Assembly: GCF_003201355.1 (NCBI RefSeq)
Contig: NZ_QICL01000001.1
Coordinates: 62,001 to 126,000, forward strand
Origin: Indolivaga alginatilytica
Lineage (GTDB): Bacteria; Bacteroidota; Bacteroidia; Bacteroidales; Dysgonomonadaceae
Length of the DNA: 64,000 nucleotides
Reading direction: 5' to 3'
Below, piece after piece: positions 36,003 to 44,829 of this stretch. Both the position numbers and the translations under genes were made by a program. Under the pieces are notes generated by a model. That model searched no databases, was not told the origin of the DNA, and saw only the letters and a list, made by a program, of their open reading frames with translations. The stretch's first letter is position 1; each line of letters opens with the position of its first letter.

Positions 36003-37133
36003 ATGTCGGTAAAAATTGTGCCAATAAGCGATAAAGCTTCTAAAAAGAAATTTATCAAGTTCCCTATCAACCTCTATAAAGACTGTCCCTACTATGTACC
36101 ATCATTGGTATTAGACGAATTAGGAACATTGGATTCTGAAAAAAACCCTGCATTTGATTTCTGCGAACAACAGCTATTTCTAGCTTATAGAGACAATAAA
36201 ATTGTAGGGCGTATTGCTGCAATTATCAATCACAGATCGAATGAAATATGGAACCAAAAGCATGCACGTTTTGGTTTTGTCGATTTCATAGATGACAACG
36301 AAGTAGTGGATGCACTCTTTGGAACAGCCGAAGAATGGGCTCGCAAAAAAGGTATGAACGCCATACAGGGACCAATGGGTTTTACTGATCTCGACCACGA
36401 AGGATTGCTAGTCTTCGGTTATGACAGAATCAGCACTATGGCTACCACCTATAGCTATCCTTATTACAAGGATCAGATAGAACGTATGGGATACGAAAAA
36501 GATGTGGACTGGCACGAATTCTATATTCCTGTACCCGAAGCCGTACCCGAAAGACACCAACGCATCGCCAATATAATTGCCAATAAATATGGGCTAAAAC
36601 TTCTTAAGTTTAAAAATCTAAAGCAAATCACACCGTATGTAGATAAACTCTTCAATCTTCTGAATGAGGCTTATGCTCCACTTTACGGATTTGTACCGTT
36701 GACTCAGAAGCAAATCGATTATTATGTAAAGATGTATGTTCCATTATTGAGATGGGATATTGTGTCGCTTATAATCAAAGAAGATACCGACGAACTTGTT
36801 GCTTTTGGAATCGGAATGCCCAGCTTATCATTAGCATTGCAAAAATCGGGAGGAAAATTATTCCCCACAGGATGGTATCATTTACTTAAGGCTCTTAAGT
36901 TTAAGAGTAATAAAGTGATCGACCTTTTACTCATCGGCATCGCACCCGAATATCAGGGAAAAGGAGTGAACGCTATGATATTCAACGACTTTATACCATC
37001 GGCCCATAAAAGTGGATTCCATTTTGCGGAGAGTAATCCCGAATTGGAACAAAACAACAAGGTATCAGCACTATGGGATGGCTTTAATGCCGAACATCAT
37101 AAAACAAGAAGAGCTTTTATGAAAAAGATATAA
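36003..37133 (+). CDS. GNAT-fold acetyltransferase-like protein
   Basis: 376 aa. The N-terminal SVKIVPISDKASKKKFIKFPINLYKDCPYYVPSLVLDE and the central QQLFLAYRDNKIVGRIAAIINHRSNE are typical of a conserved Bacteroidetes family assigned to the N-acetyltransferase superfamily. The C-terminal half has LLLIGIAPEYQGKGVNAMIF, the acetyl-CoA pyrophosphate loop (Q/R-x-x-G-x-G). The substrate is unknown. It is followed by a terminator that overlaps the parE promoter. Confidence 0.78.
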   Translation: MSVKIVPISDKASKKKFIKFPINLYKDCPYYVPSLVLDELGTLDSEKNPAFDFCEQQLFLAYRDNKIVGRIAAIINHRSNEIWNQKHARFGFVDFIDDNEVVDALFGTAEEWARKKGMNAIQGPMGFTDLDHEGLLVFGYDRISTMATTYSYPYYKDQIERMGYEKDVDWHEFYIPVPEAVPERHQRIANIIANKYGLKLLKFKNLKQITPYVDKLFNLLNEAYAPLYGFVPLTQKQIDYYVKMYVPLLRWDIVSLIIKEDTDELVAFGIGMPSLSLALQKSGGKLFPTGWYHLLKALKFKSNKVIDLLLIGIAPEYQGKGVNAMIFNDFIPSAHKSGFHFAESNPELEQNNKVSALWDGFNAEHHKTRRAFMKKI

Positions 37134-37183
37134 GCTGATAAAGCTATTTATCTCAAGATTTGCAATCAAATAATTACAAATAA

Positions 37184-37226
37184 CATCAAGCGGACTTTTT
37201 AATAATAAAGTTCGCTTGATTCATTT
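37184..37226 (+). terminator. Terminator of the GNAT-like gene
   Basis: Arms ATCAAGCGGACTTT (37184-37197) and AAAGTTCGCTTGAT (37207-37220), pairing with one G-U. The right arm contains the TTG used as the parE -33 box. Confidence 0.82.
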
Positions 37227-37247
37227 TCTAAAAATTCACTATCTTTG
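37216..37247 (+). promoter_or_regulatory. Promoter of parE
   Basis: TTG (37216-37218) about 21 nt before TATCTTTG (37240-37247). The ATG is at 37280, giving a leader of about 25 nt. Confidence 0.62.
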
Positions 37248-37279
37248 CTAGAAAGCTGATTTTTGACACACGAATATCT

Positions 37280-39139
37280 ATGGAAGAAGAAGAATTAGAG
37301 ATCAATTTACCTCAGGAAAATTATTCTGATGACGACATAAAAACTCTTGATTGGCAAGAGCATATACGTCGCCGTCCGGGTATGTATATCGGAAAACTGG
37401 GCGACGGAACTTCTCCCGACGACGGAATATATGTACTTCTGAAGGAAGTACTCGACAACTCTATTGACGAATACATGATGGGGTTCGGAAAAACGATAGA
37501 AGTAACCATCAAAGACGGGGAAGTATTTATCCGTGACCATGGTCGTGGAGTACCTCTGGGTAAAGTGAAGGATGTATCATCTAAAATGAATACCGGTGCT
37601 AAATACGACTCTAAAGCATTTAAAAAATCGGTAGGTTTAAATGGAGTCGGTATCAAGGCGGTAAATGCTTTGTCATCCTATTTTAAGATTCAAGCTTTCA
37701 GAGAAAAACAAACCGTTTGGGTTGAGTTCAGTAAAGCCATAGTAACCAACGAAGCATCTATAGAACCAACTACACAAAACAACGGTACTCTTGTAGAGTT
37801 TATTCCCGATACTACCATATTCGGCGAATACCTGTACAGAGACGAGTATGTAGAAAGCTTATTGAAGAACTACGTCTATCTGAATACCGGATTGACAATA
37901 ATATACAATGGCAAAAAATTCTTATCGAAAAATGGTCTGGTAGATCTTTTGAACGAAAATATGACTTCTGAAGCCCTCTACCCTATCATGCATTTCAAAG
38001 ATACAGATATAGAGATTGCGATCACCCATACCAATCAATATGGTGAGGAATACTATTCGTTTGTAAACGGGCAGCATACCACACAGGGTGGAACTCATCA
38101 ATCGGTTTTCAGAGAAACTGTTTCGCGTGTTATCAAAGAGTATTACGCTAAAAATTTCGACTATGCCGATATACGAAGCGGAATAGTTGCCGCAGTCAGC
38201 ATAAAGGTTGAAGAACCCGTTTTTGAATCGCAAACAAAAACAAAATTGGGTTCGAGAGACATGGGGCCTAAAGGACCGACAGTCCAAAAATTCATTGGTG
38301 ATTTCATCAAAAAAGAACTGGATAATTATCTTCACAAGAATTCCGAAACATCGGAAACGCTGTTGAAGAAGATTCTCGATTCGGAGAAAGAGCGTAAAGC
38401 AATAGCCGGTGTTACAAAATTGGCTCGTGAGCGTGCAAAAAAATCCAATCTTCATAATAAAAAGCTTCGTGACTGCCGTATTCATTACAATGATACAAAG
38501 GGTGATAGCATGGACGAATCGTCTATCTTTATCACCGAGGGGGATTCGGCTAGTGGATCTATTACCAAGAGCCGCAACCCTAATCTTCAGGCAGTATTCA
38601 GTTTGAGAGGTAAACCTCTGAATAGCTTTGGACTGACTAAGAAAATTGTATATGAGAATGAGGAGTTCAACCTGCTTCAAGCTGCCCTAAATATAGAAGA
38701 CGGGCTGGACGGACTTCGTTATAATAAAGTAATCATAGCAACCGATGCCGATACCGATGGTATGCACATCCGATTGCTGTTACTTACATTCTTTTTGCAG
38801 TTCTTCCCCGATTTAGTGAAAAAGAACCACGTATATATCCTGCAAACTCCTTTGTTCAGGGTACGTAACAAAAAGGAAACTATCTACTGTTACAGCGATG
38901 AAGAACGCATTGCAGCCATCAATAAACTAGGTATAAATCCGGAAATTACCCGATTCAAAGGTCTTGGAGAGATTTCGCCCGACGAATTCCAACACTTCAT
39001 AGGAAAGGACATACGTCTCGATAAAGTGACAATGAAGAAGGAAGATTTAGTGAAAGATATGCTAAACTTTTACATGGGTAAGAATACTCCCGAAAGACAA
39101 GTATTTATTATAGATAATCTGGTTCAGGCAGAAGATTAA
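37280..39139 (+). CDS. parE: DNA topoisomerase IV subunit B
   Basis: A 619 aa type IIA topoisomerase ATPase subunit. The GHKL ATPase has [39 protein letters not shown] and [14 protein letters not shown]. The Toprim domain has [34 protein letters not shown] and [14 protein letters not shown] separate, clear gyrB occurs at 60557, so this paralogue, with [10 protein letters not shown] instead of the gyrase [12 protein letters not shown], is ParE. parC is not adjacent. Confidence 0.92.
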   Translation: MEEEELEINLPQENYSDDDIKTLDWQEHIRRRPGMYIGKLGDGTSPDDGIYVLLKEVLDNSIDEYMMGFGKTIEVTIKDGEVFIRDHGRGVPLGKVKDVSSKMNTGAKYDSKAFKKSVGLNGVGIKAVNALSSYFKIQAFREKQTVWVEFSKAIVTNEASIEPTTQNNGTLVEFIPDTTIFGEYLYRDEYVESLLKNYVYLNTGLTIIYNGKKFLSKNGLVDLLNENMTSEALYPIMHFKDTDIEIAITHTNQYGEEYYSFVNGQHTTQGGTHQSVFRETVSRVIKEYYAKNFDYADIRSGIVAAVSIKVEEPVFESQTKTKLGSRDMGPKGPTVQKFIGDFIKKELDNYLHKNSETSETLLKKILDSEKERKAIAGVTKLARERAKKSNLHNKKLRDCRIHYNDTKGDSMDESSIFITEGDSASGSITKSRNPNLQAVFSLRGKPLNSFGLTKKIVYENEEFNLLQAALNIEDGLDGLRYNKVIIATDADTDGMHIRLLLLTFFLQFFPDLVKKNHVYILQTPLFRVRNKKETIYCYSDEERIAAINKLGINPEITRFKGLGEISPDEFQHFIGKDIRLDKVTMKKEDLVKDMLNFYMGKNTPERQVFIIDNLVQAED

Positions 39140-39146
39140 TAATAAT

Positions 39147-39210
39147 CGGTCAACAGTGATCAGTGAACCAGCTTTGTGCATTTGTTCAATGATCACTGTT
39201 GACCGGTAAC
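39147..39210. repeat. Heptamer-like inverted-repeat hairpin
   Basis: The arms are 21 nt with one mismatch: GGTCAACAGTGATCAGTGAAC on the left and its complement ending GATCACTGTTGACC on the right. The loop is about 15 nt. The arms are built from (T)CAGTGA-like 7-mers, as in the 28432 element. It begins 7 nt after the parE stop. Confidence 0.75.
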
Positions 39211-39227
39211 ATCGTAACTAAAAAATA

Positions 39228-40088
39228 ATGAAAGATTCTCGTGCTACTATTCTGATATATTCACCCGATCAGCCGGGTTTAGTGGCTGCTGTTACCGATT
39301 TTATCTGTGTAAATGGAGGAAACATTATCCAACTCGAACAGCATGTCGACAAGCAAGAGGATATCTTCTTTATGCGCGTTGAATGGGATATAACAAAGTT
39401 CCTGATCCCGAAAGATAAAATTGGCGAATACTTTCAAACGATGTATGCCAATAAATTTGAAATGACATTCAGATTATACTTCAATGATTATACGCCTAAA
39501 ATGGCTGTCTTTGTATCCAAAATGTCACACTGTCTATTCGATATACTGGCACGTTATACAGCAGGAGAATGGAATGTGGAAATACCATTAATCATAAGTA
39601 ATCACGAAGATCTCAGATGGGTTGCCGAACGATTCGGAATAGAGTATCAGGTAATCAAAATCACCAAAGAAAACAAAGATGAGATGGAAGCCAAACAAAA
39701 GGCTCTACTCAAAGAAAAAGGTGTTGATTTCATCGTTCTGGCACGTTATATGCAGATTCTTACAGACGAATTTATTAAAGAATACCCTAATAAGATTATC
39801 AATATACACCATTCGTTCTTACCCGCTTTCGTTGGAGCAAAACCTTATCATGCAGCTTACGAAAGAGGTGTGAAAATTATTGGAGCAACAAGCCATTATG
39901 TAACCACCGAATTGGATGCAGGTCCTATCATAGAGCAGGATATAACACGTATATCGCATCGCGACAGTATATCCGATTTAGTACGTAAAGGGCAAGATTT
40001 AGAAAAGATTGTTCTGTCTCATGGTATCGAATACCACATCAATCGTAGAGTATTGGTTTACAAGAACAAAACTATACTATTCTCATAA
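39228..40088 (+). CDS. purU: Formyltetrahydrofolate deformylase
   Basis: 286 aa. It hydrolyses 10-formyl-THF to THF and formate, balancing the one-carbon pool and supplying formate for purine synthesis. The N-terminal ACT domain (about 6-85, ILIYSPDQPGLVAAVTDFICVNGGNI) is followed by a formyltransferase domain with VDFIVLARYMQIL, INIHHSFLPAFVGAKPYHAAYERGVKIIGATSHYV and TELDAGPIIEQD, which includes the catalytic Asn/His/Asp set. The stop codon starts a dispersed element. Confidence 0.95.
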   Translation: MKDSRATILIYSPDQPGLVAAVTDFICVNGGNIIQLEQHVDKQEDIFFMRVEWDITKFLIPKDKIGEYFQTMYANKFEMTFRLYFNDYTPKMAVFVSKMSHCLFDILARYTAGEWNVEIPLIISNHEDLRWVAERFGIEYQVIKITKENKDEMEAKQKALLKEKGVDFIVLARYMQILTDEFIKEYPNKIINIHHSFLPAFVGAKPYHAAYERGVKIIGATSHYVTTELDAGPIIEQDITRISHRDSISDLVRKGQDLEKIVLSHGIEYHINRRVLVYKNKTILFS

Positions 40089-40165
40089 GGTCACAGACCT
40101 TTTTATTGCTTTGGCTGGGTTATAGATTAACGTTCGTTAGAACTACTATAAAATGATGCAATAAA
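40086..40165 (+). repeat. Dispersed GGTC element at the purU stop
   Basis: TAAGGTCacaGACCTTTTTATTGCTTTGGCTGGG is the cleanest core and tail in the window. It fills the spacer up to the convergent LuxR-type gene, and the first TAA is the purU stop. Confidence 0.78.
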
Positions 40166-40177
40166 ACTGTATATCAA

Positions 40178-41059
40178 TTACAATTCTATTTCGTCAGCAG
40201 AAATATATCCGTGACTGATACAGTAGAAAATAAGTCCCGAAACGGTTTTAATACCTAATTTCGCCGTAATATTTTTACGGTGAGAAAGGACTGTGTTTAA
40301 ACTGATATTAAGACGATCAGCTATCTCCTTATTCAATAAGCCAAGAGCTATCAGTTTTAAAACCTCCAATTCGCGAGGAGAAATTGTATGCGATTCATCC
40401 GATAGTTGATGCGATTTAGGTTTGCCTATTAAACTTTGCCAATCATCGATACCCGCCTCAGCCAACTCTGCAATCATCGGTTTTAATATCTTCTCTCTTA
40501 TTCGATTGTGTTTAGTCAAATCGTTCAGTAAACTATCAACAGAAAACACAACAGCATAACAAAGGTTCTCATTAAAACTACCTGATATATGCTTTATCAG
40601 AATATTCTTCAAGTCTAATAGTAAAGCCTGAGAAGTATCATCATCCAGCAAACCATTGTTGATACGATGAATCAACGCTTCTTTAAAACGAATGAAAAGT
40701 TTACGTATAAGTTCGAGCTGCTTATTATTAGGATCGCTTGTCGCAATCAACGCATTTAGATGCTTTTCGATATTAGTTATCTGACCATGAATATAATACA
40801 TATCAGTCCGTTTCAGATAATCAGTAACAAGATCTATCTCGAACTCCTTCAATTTCTTTTCAGGAAAATAATCTTCATTGAGGTATGTATTCAGAATAGT
40901 CAGAAAAAAGTCGATATTCTGATTGTATTCCTCACTAATAGTCTTAACCGATTTATCTCCTAATCCTAACTTAATACCAAAGCGATTGATAACGGGTATC
41001 AATAAATAATTAACGCTCACAATTTCGGATAAAATAGAAGAAGGAGTCAGAAAAGCCAT
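40178..41059 (-). CDS. LuxR-type regulator with hemerythrin-like sensor region
   Basis: 293 aa. The C-terminal LuxR HTH (ISPRELEVLKLIALGLLNKEIADRLNISLNTVLSHRKNITAKLG, 227-269) is clear. There is no receiver domain. The N-terminus (LIPVINRFGIKLGLGDKSVKTISEEYNQNIDFFLTILN) resembles the ScdA/Ric N-terminal domain. The helical centre has spaced His residues (91, 131, 157, 184) and ends KHNRIREKILKPMIAELAE, a hemerythrin-like last helix. A role as an oxygen or nitric-oxide responsive regulator is inferred from this architecture. Confidence 0.75.
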   Translation of the reverse strand: MAFLTPSSILSEIVSVNYLLIPVINRFGIKLGLGDKSVKTISEEYNQNIDFFLTILNTYLNEDYFPEKKLKEFEIDLVTDYLKRTDMYYIHGQITNIEKHLNALIATSDPNNKQLELIRKLFIRFKEALIHRINNGLLDDDTSQALLLDLKNILIKHISGSFNENLCYAVVFSVDSLLNDLTKHNRIREKILKPMIAELAEAGIDDWQSLIGKPKSHQLSDESHTISPRELEVLKLIALGLLNKEIADRLNISLNTVLSHRKNITAKLGIKTVSGLIFYCISHGYISADEIEL

Positions 41060-41074
41060 AATAATTTGATTATA

Positions 41075-41161
41075 AGAAATGCAAATATTTAATATTACAT
41101 AAAAAAAGATAGCTAACTCTAGTTTTTGTACTTACCAAAGCAACAAAAAGGTCTACGACCT
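41075..41161 (-). repeat. Dispersed GGTC element
   Basis: The distal box AAATATTTAATATTACATAA begins about 15-20 nt upstream of the luxR-like ATG. The tail CTTACCAAAGCAACAAAAAGG and core GGTCtacGACC are at the right. Confidence 0.72.
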
Positions 41162-41228
41162 CAAATTTACAGAAATAATCCGACATCTCCCTCACGTTAC
41201 GTTAAATTTAAGATTGCGGACTACTGAG

Positions 41229-41260
41229 TTTGTTCAATCCGTTTTTGTTGAGTACTTTTG
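41229..41260 (+). promoter_or_regulatory. Consensus promoter of the HAD/symporter operon
   Basis: TTTG (41229-41232), 20 nt, TACTTTTG (41253-41260). Perfect spacing, 31 nt before ATG 41291. Confidence 0.75.
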
Positions 41261-41290
41261 AACCGAATTATAACCACATATTATATATAA

Positions 41291-41923
41291 ATGAAGCCTG
41301 ATAGTTTAATTTTTGACATGGACGGTACTCTTTGGGATGCCGTAGATACTTATGCTTATAGCTGGACACAAGTTTTGAAAGAAATGGGAATAATAGATAA
41401 GCCCCTAACAAAACAAGATATACAAGGCTATATGGGCATGGAAGCAAAGCAAATATACAAAGTGATGTTCCCCGAATTGCCAGAAGAAACTATTGAGCAA
41501 ATCTATCAGAATATTATCGTAAAGACAGATGAATTACTACCCAAAATGGGCGGCAATATCTATCCCGATGTATTGGAGGGTATTGAACAATTATCAAGAA
41601 AATATAAATTGTTTATGTTGAGTAATTGTCAGAAAGGAAGCATTCGCGACTTTATGATATATACTGAAACTAAGCAATACTTTTGCGATTATATAGAATA
41701 CGGGTCTAACCATCAGCCTAAACATATCAATATGAAAACTTTGATTGACAGGTATAATTTGAAAGCTCCCATGTATATAGGTGATACCGATTCGGACAGA
41801 AAACAATCTGATTTGGCATATGTTCCTTTCATATTTGTATCGTGGGGATTTGGTAAAACAGATTCTTATGCACACAAGTTTGACAGCATGAAGGAACTAA
41901 CCGAATATTTTATGAACTTATAA
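41291..41923 (+). CDS. HAD-superfamily phosphatase
   Basis: 210 aa. Motif I LIFDMDGTLWDAVDTYAYSW (nucleophile Asp9 and acid Asp11), a C1 helical cap (about 20-90), motif II FMLSNCQKG, motif III Lys in HQPKHINMKTLIDRY, and motif IV YIGDTDSDRKQSDLAYVPFIFVSWGFG. The pattern matches phosphoglycolate phosphatase/beta-phosphoglucomutase-like enzymes. The specific substrate is unknown. It lies 17 nt upstream of a sodium:solute symporter, so it may act on the phosphorylated product of the imported solute. Confidence 0.87.
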   Translation: MKPDSLIFDMDGTLWDAVDTYAYSWTQVLKEMGIIDKPLTKQDIQGYMGMEAKQIYKVMFPELPEETIEQIYQNIIVKTDELLPKMGGNIYPDVLEGIEQLSRKYKLFMLSNCQKGSIRDFMIYTETKQYFCDYIEYGSNHQPKHINMKTLIDRYNLKAPMYIGDTDSDRKQSDLAYVPFIFVSWGFGKTDSYAHKFDSMKELTEYFMNL

Positions 41924-41940
41924 TAGTTTACCACAAGGCT

Positions 41941-43398
41941 ATGATAGGTACAACCATTTTAATCATATTTGCCGCCTACTTCGGAATATTATACCTCATA
42001 TCAGTTCTCATCAGCAGGGGAAGCTCAGATAACGATGCCTTCTTTGTAGCTAACCGAAAATCACCATGGTATATCGTTGCTATCGGAATGATAGGAACAA
42101 GCGTATCGGGTGTCACTTTTGTTTCGGTTCCGGGGATGGTCGGAGCATTTAATATGTCGTATATGCAAATGGTATTCGGATTCTTTTTCGGATATCTTGT
42201 TGTTGCTTATCTCCTTCTGCCTCTCTATTACAAACTCAATCTCACGTCTATTTATACCTATCTCGATCAACGATTTGGAAATTACTCCTACAAAACGGGA
42301 GCTTCATTTTTCATTCTTTCTCGTATTATAGGTTCTGCGGCAAAGTTATATCTGGTAGCACTGATATTACAGACTCTTGTATTCGATCACTGGCATATTC
42401 CTTTTTGGATGACCGTAAGCGGCATCATACTTTTCATCTGGATATATACCCGAAAGAGTGGAATCAAAACAATTGTCTGGACAGATACATTGCAAACTCT
42501 GAGCTTTATTATAGCTGCAATACTCATCATATGGCAAGTATCGTCGTTATTAAAGTTAGACTTAGGAGAAGCTATCAGCACTATATCAAACAGTCCACAT
42601 TCTAAAATATTTCATTTTGAATGGAAAAGCCCATTAAACTTTTTCAAACAGTTTTTTAGTGGAATATTTATAGTCATCGTTATGACGGGGCTCGATCAGG
42701 ATAATATGCAAAAGAACCTGACTTGTAAAAACCTGAAAGATGCACGAAAGAACATGCTGACTTACGGTTTTTTATTCACGCCTATCAATTTTCTATTTCT
42801 GTCATTGGGTATTCTTCTTTTGGTTTTTGCCTCACAACAAGGTATTGCATTACCAACCGTGTCGGACGAAATACTGCCCTATTTGGTTAGTAATTATCTG
42901 GGCTTACCTTGCCTTATTTTCTTTACGATTGGCATTATAGGAGCTTCGTTTGCCAATGCCGATTCGGCTCTTGCTTCGCTTACAACCTCTTTTTGTGTAG
43001 ATATTCTGGGTATAAACCAAAAGAACGATAAAGAAGCTAATACAACCCGAAAACGAGTTCATATCGGCATGAGTATTGTATTTATTCTTGTAATTCTTTT
43101 TATTCATCACATCGGGCAAGACAATGTACTGAATACTATTTATAAAGTAGCATCGTATACTTACGGTCCGCTCTTGGGGTTATTCGGACTGGGCTTGTTT
43201 TCAAAAGTGCAGATTAAGGATAAATATGCACCCATAGTATGCATTCTCGCCCCTATTATATGCTATCTCATTGAAGAAACATTAGCTACTTCTTTCAGGT
43301 ACAAAGTAGGATACGAAATACTGATGCTAAACGGATTACTAACGGTCATCGGATTATTAATCATTTCGGAACGAAAAACAACACCGAAACCCATATAA
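41941..43398 (+). CDS. Sodium:solute symporter (SSS family)
   Basis: A 485 aa inner-membrane protein with about 13 helices. It shows the SSS-type start (ILIIFAAYFGILYLISVLISRGSSDNDAFFVANRKSPWYIVAIGMIGTSVSG), GFFFGYLVVAYLLLPLYYKLNLTSIYTYLDQRFG and TRKSGIKTIVWTDTLQT, which are hallmarks of SGLT/PutP-like transporters. It couples Na+ entry to import of a sugar, acid or amino acid; the substrate is unknown. It is the second gene of an operon with a HAD phosphatase. Confidence 0.9.
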   Translation: MIGTTILIIFAAYFGILYLISVLISRGSSDNDAFFVANRKSPWYIVAIGMIGTSVSGVTFVSVPGMVGAFNMSYMQMVFGFFFGYLVVAYLLLPLYYKLNLTSIYTYLDQRFGNYSYKTGASFFILSRIIGSAAKLYLVALILQTLVFDHWHIPFWMTVSGIILFIWIYTRKSGIKTIVWTDTLQTLSFIIAAILIIWQVSSLLKLDLGEAISTISNSPHSKIFHFEWKSPLNFFKQFFSGIFIVIVMTGLDQDNMQKNLTCKNLKDARKNMLTYGFLFTPINFLFLSLGILLLVFASQQGIALPTVSDEILPYLVSNYLGLPCLIFFTIGIIGASFANADSALASLTTSFCVDILGINQKNDKEANTTRKRVHIGMSIVFILVILFIHHIGQDNVLNTIYKVASYTYGPLLGLFGLGLFSKVQIKDKYAPIVCILAPIICYLIEETLATSFRYKVGYEILMLNGLLTVIGLLIISERKTTPKPI

Positions 43399-43405
43399 TA
43401 CAAAA

Positions 43406-43430
43406 CAGATACCATTTGAAATGATATCTG
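43406..43430. terminator. Hairpin between convergent genes
   Basis: Arms CAGATACCATTT and AAATGATATCTG with a one-nt loop. A G-U forms in the minus-strand RNA. T-rich sequence follows in the plus direction only weakly. Confidence 0.55.
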
Positions 43431-43460
43431 CTTTAATACTTTATAGAGAGTTATCTCAAA

Positions 43461-44243
43461 TCAATGCGTCCATGGCATTAAATGCACTCCTCCTAAACTA
43501 GCCTCTTCATATTTTTCTCTATTGAAAGAGTATAAGTAAGGAGCTTTATGAGCACCGTTTTTACGTTTTTCATCCAATCTGTTTATCAAACCTACGGATA
43601 ACATCTTACGCTGGAAGTTTCTCCTATCGAGCTCATAACCCAAGATAGCTTCATAAATTAAACGAAGCTCAGGCATTGTAAACTTTTCGGGCAATAATTC
43701 ATAGCCAATCGGTACAATACCAATTTGTATGCGAATTGTATTAATTGCTTTTTCAACTATTGCACCATGGTCTGCATAAAGTTCGGGCAACTTATCCAAA
43801 TCGTACCATCCTACTTCTTCAACTGATTCATCTATACTTATCGACGCCTTACTATACTCTACAAGAGCATAATAACCCATCGAAACAAAGCGTTTCAGAA
43901 ACCAGTGCCCATTTTCGGGTGTTATTCCCCAAGAATCCAGCATCTTTAAGCTTTCTTCTTTTCTTGTTCTATCGCAATTGCCAAAGAGATGAAATTGTTT
44001 TAAATAAAGGTCTGCAATACCCACTCTAAATTTCAAAATACGATTTGCTGCATCATCCACATTTTCATCGATATGAACAAATCCACCAGGCAACATCCAC
44101 TTGTCGCTTATCTTAAATTTATTGAGAAGTACTTTTAAACTACCTTGATGAAAAGCTAAAATCACACAGTCGACAGAAACACTGTCCAAGAAAGTATCAT
44201 TAGCCTGTGCAAGAACTTCTGCTGTCGGATACCGTTTTGTCAT
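43461..44243 (-). CDS. NUDIX-domain transcriptional regulator (NrtR/AraR-like), NUDIX box degenerate
   Basis: 260 aa. The N-terminal NUDIX fold (about 22-165) has WMLPGGFVHIDENVDDAANRILKFRVGI. In G-x5-E-x7-REUxEExGU terms the catalytic Glu residues read Ile69, Phe72 and Arg73, so hydrolysis is not expected. The C-terminal part (about 185-250) is a winged helix (LPEKFTMPELRLIYEAILGYELDRRNFQRKMLSVGLI). This is the layout of sugar- or NAD-responsive NUDIX repressors. It is convergent with the symporter gene, so the target is not evident. Confidence 0.86.
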   Translation of the reverse strand: MTKRYPTAEVLAQANDTFLDSVSVDCVILAFHQGSLKVLLNKFKISDKWMLPGGFVHIDENVDDAANRILKFRVGIADLYLKQFHLFGNCDRTRKEESLKMLDSWGITPENGHWFLKRFVSMGYYALVEYSKASISIDESVEEVGWYDLDKLPELYADHGAIVEKAINTIRIQIGIVPIGYELLPEKFTMPELRLIYEAILGYELDRRNFQRKMLSVGLINRLDEKRKNGAHKAPYLYSFNREKYEEASLGGVHLMPWTH

Positions 44244-44316
44244 TTTTAATTATGTTTTTTGTCTACTATTAATAAATAATTCTAATAAAAATCAGATTTC
44301 TATTGTGTTATATCTA

Positions 44317-44324
44317 CAAAGATA
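44317..44324 (-). promoter_or_regulatory. -7 element of the NUDIX regulator gene
   Basis: TATCTTTG on the minus strand, 74 nt before the ATG. Confidence 0.5.
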
Positions 44325-44346
44325 ATATTTTCATCATTAAATTAAC

Positions 44347-44772
44347 TTATTTATCAACAAAAACTCCATCTTCCATCCTTCTAGGATCAGCAAAAAGCAT
44401 CATTCCTGTCTTCATTTTCTTAAAACCAAGCTTTCTGTAAAAATCTTCTTTTCCGGGCGAAGCGTACAAAACAAAATTACAATCGGGAGTCGCATTCACC
44501 AATATATCAATTACTTTACGACCAATTCCACAACCTTGGTAAGTAGGATCGATTGCAATATCATATAGAGCCGACTGACGAACTCCATCTGAAATGCTCC
44601 GTCCAATACCAACCATTTTTTTCTTATCAAAAACAAAGACTACAGCAAAGCTATTTTCGAACGAAATACGATGTCTTTCGACATCAACAAATGACATTCC
44701 AACTTTTTCGAGCAATTGAGGAACTTCTTCCCAATTTATATTTTCACAGTTTTCCTGATATATTAATTCCAT
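44347..44772 (-). CDS. GNAT family N-acetyltransferase
   Basis: 141 aa. Typical GNAT core: FENSFAVVFVFDKKKMVGIGRSISDG (beta 2-3), ALYDIAIDPTYQGCGIGRKVIDIL (beta 4, acetyl-CoA loop Q-x-x-G-I-G), NFVLYASPGKEDFYRKLGFKKMKTGMMLF (beta 5 and C-terminal lobe). Small size and lack of extra domains fit enzymes that acetylate small amines or protein N-termini; the substrate is unknown. It lies upstream of the NUDIX gene and downstream of the helicase on the same strand. Confidence 0.88.
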   Translation of the reverse strand: MELIYQENCENINWEEVPQLLEKVGMSFVDVERHRISFENSFAVVFVFDKKKMVGIGRSISDGVRQSALYDIAIDPTYQGCGIGRKVIDILVNATPDCNFVLYASPGKEDFYRKLGFKKMKTGMMLFADPRRMEDGVFVDK

Positions 44773-44779
44773 AAGAACA

Positions 44780-44829
44780 TATTAATATGATTATAACCTC
44801 GTAAAATAATAAAAAATTCTGAGACCTTA
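44780..44829 (-). repeat. Dispersed GGTC element at the helicase stop
   Basis: The minus strand reads TAAGGTCtcaGAATTTTTTATTATT. The TAA (44829-44827) is the helicase stop. The spacer to the GNAT ATG is only 54 nt. Confidence 0.65.
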
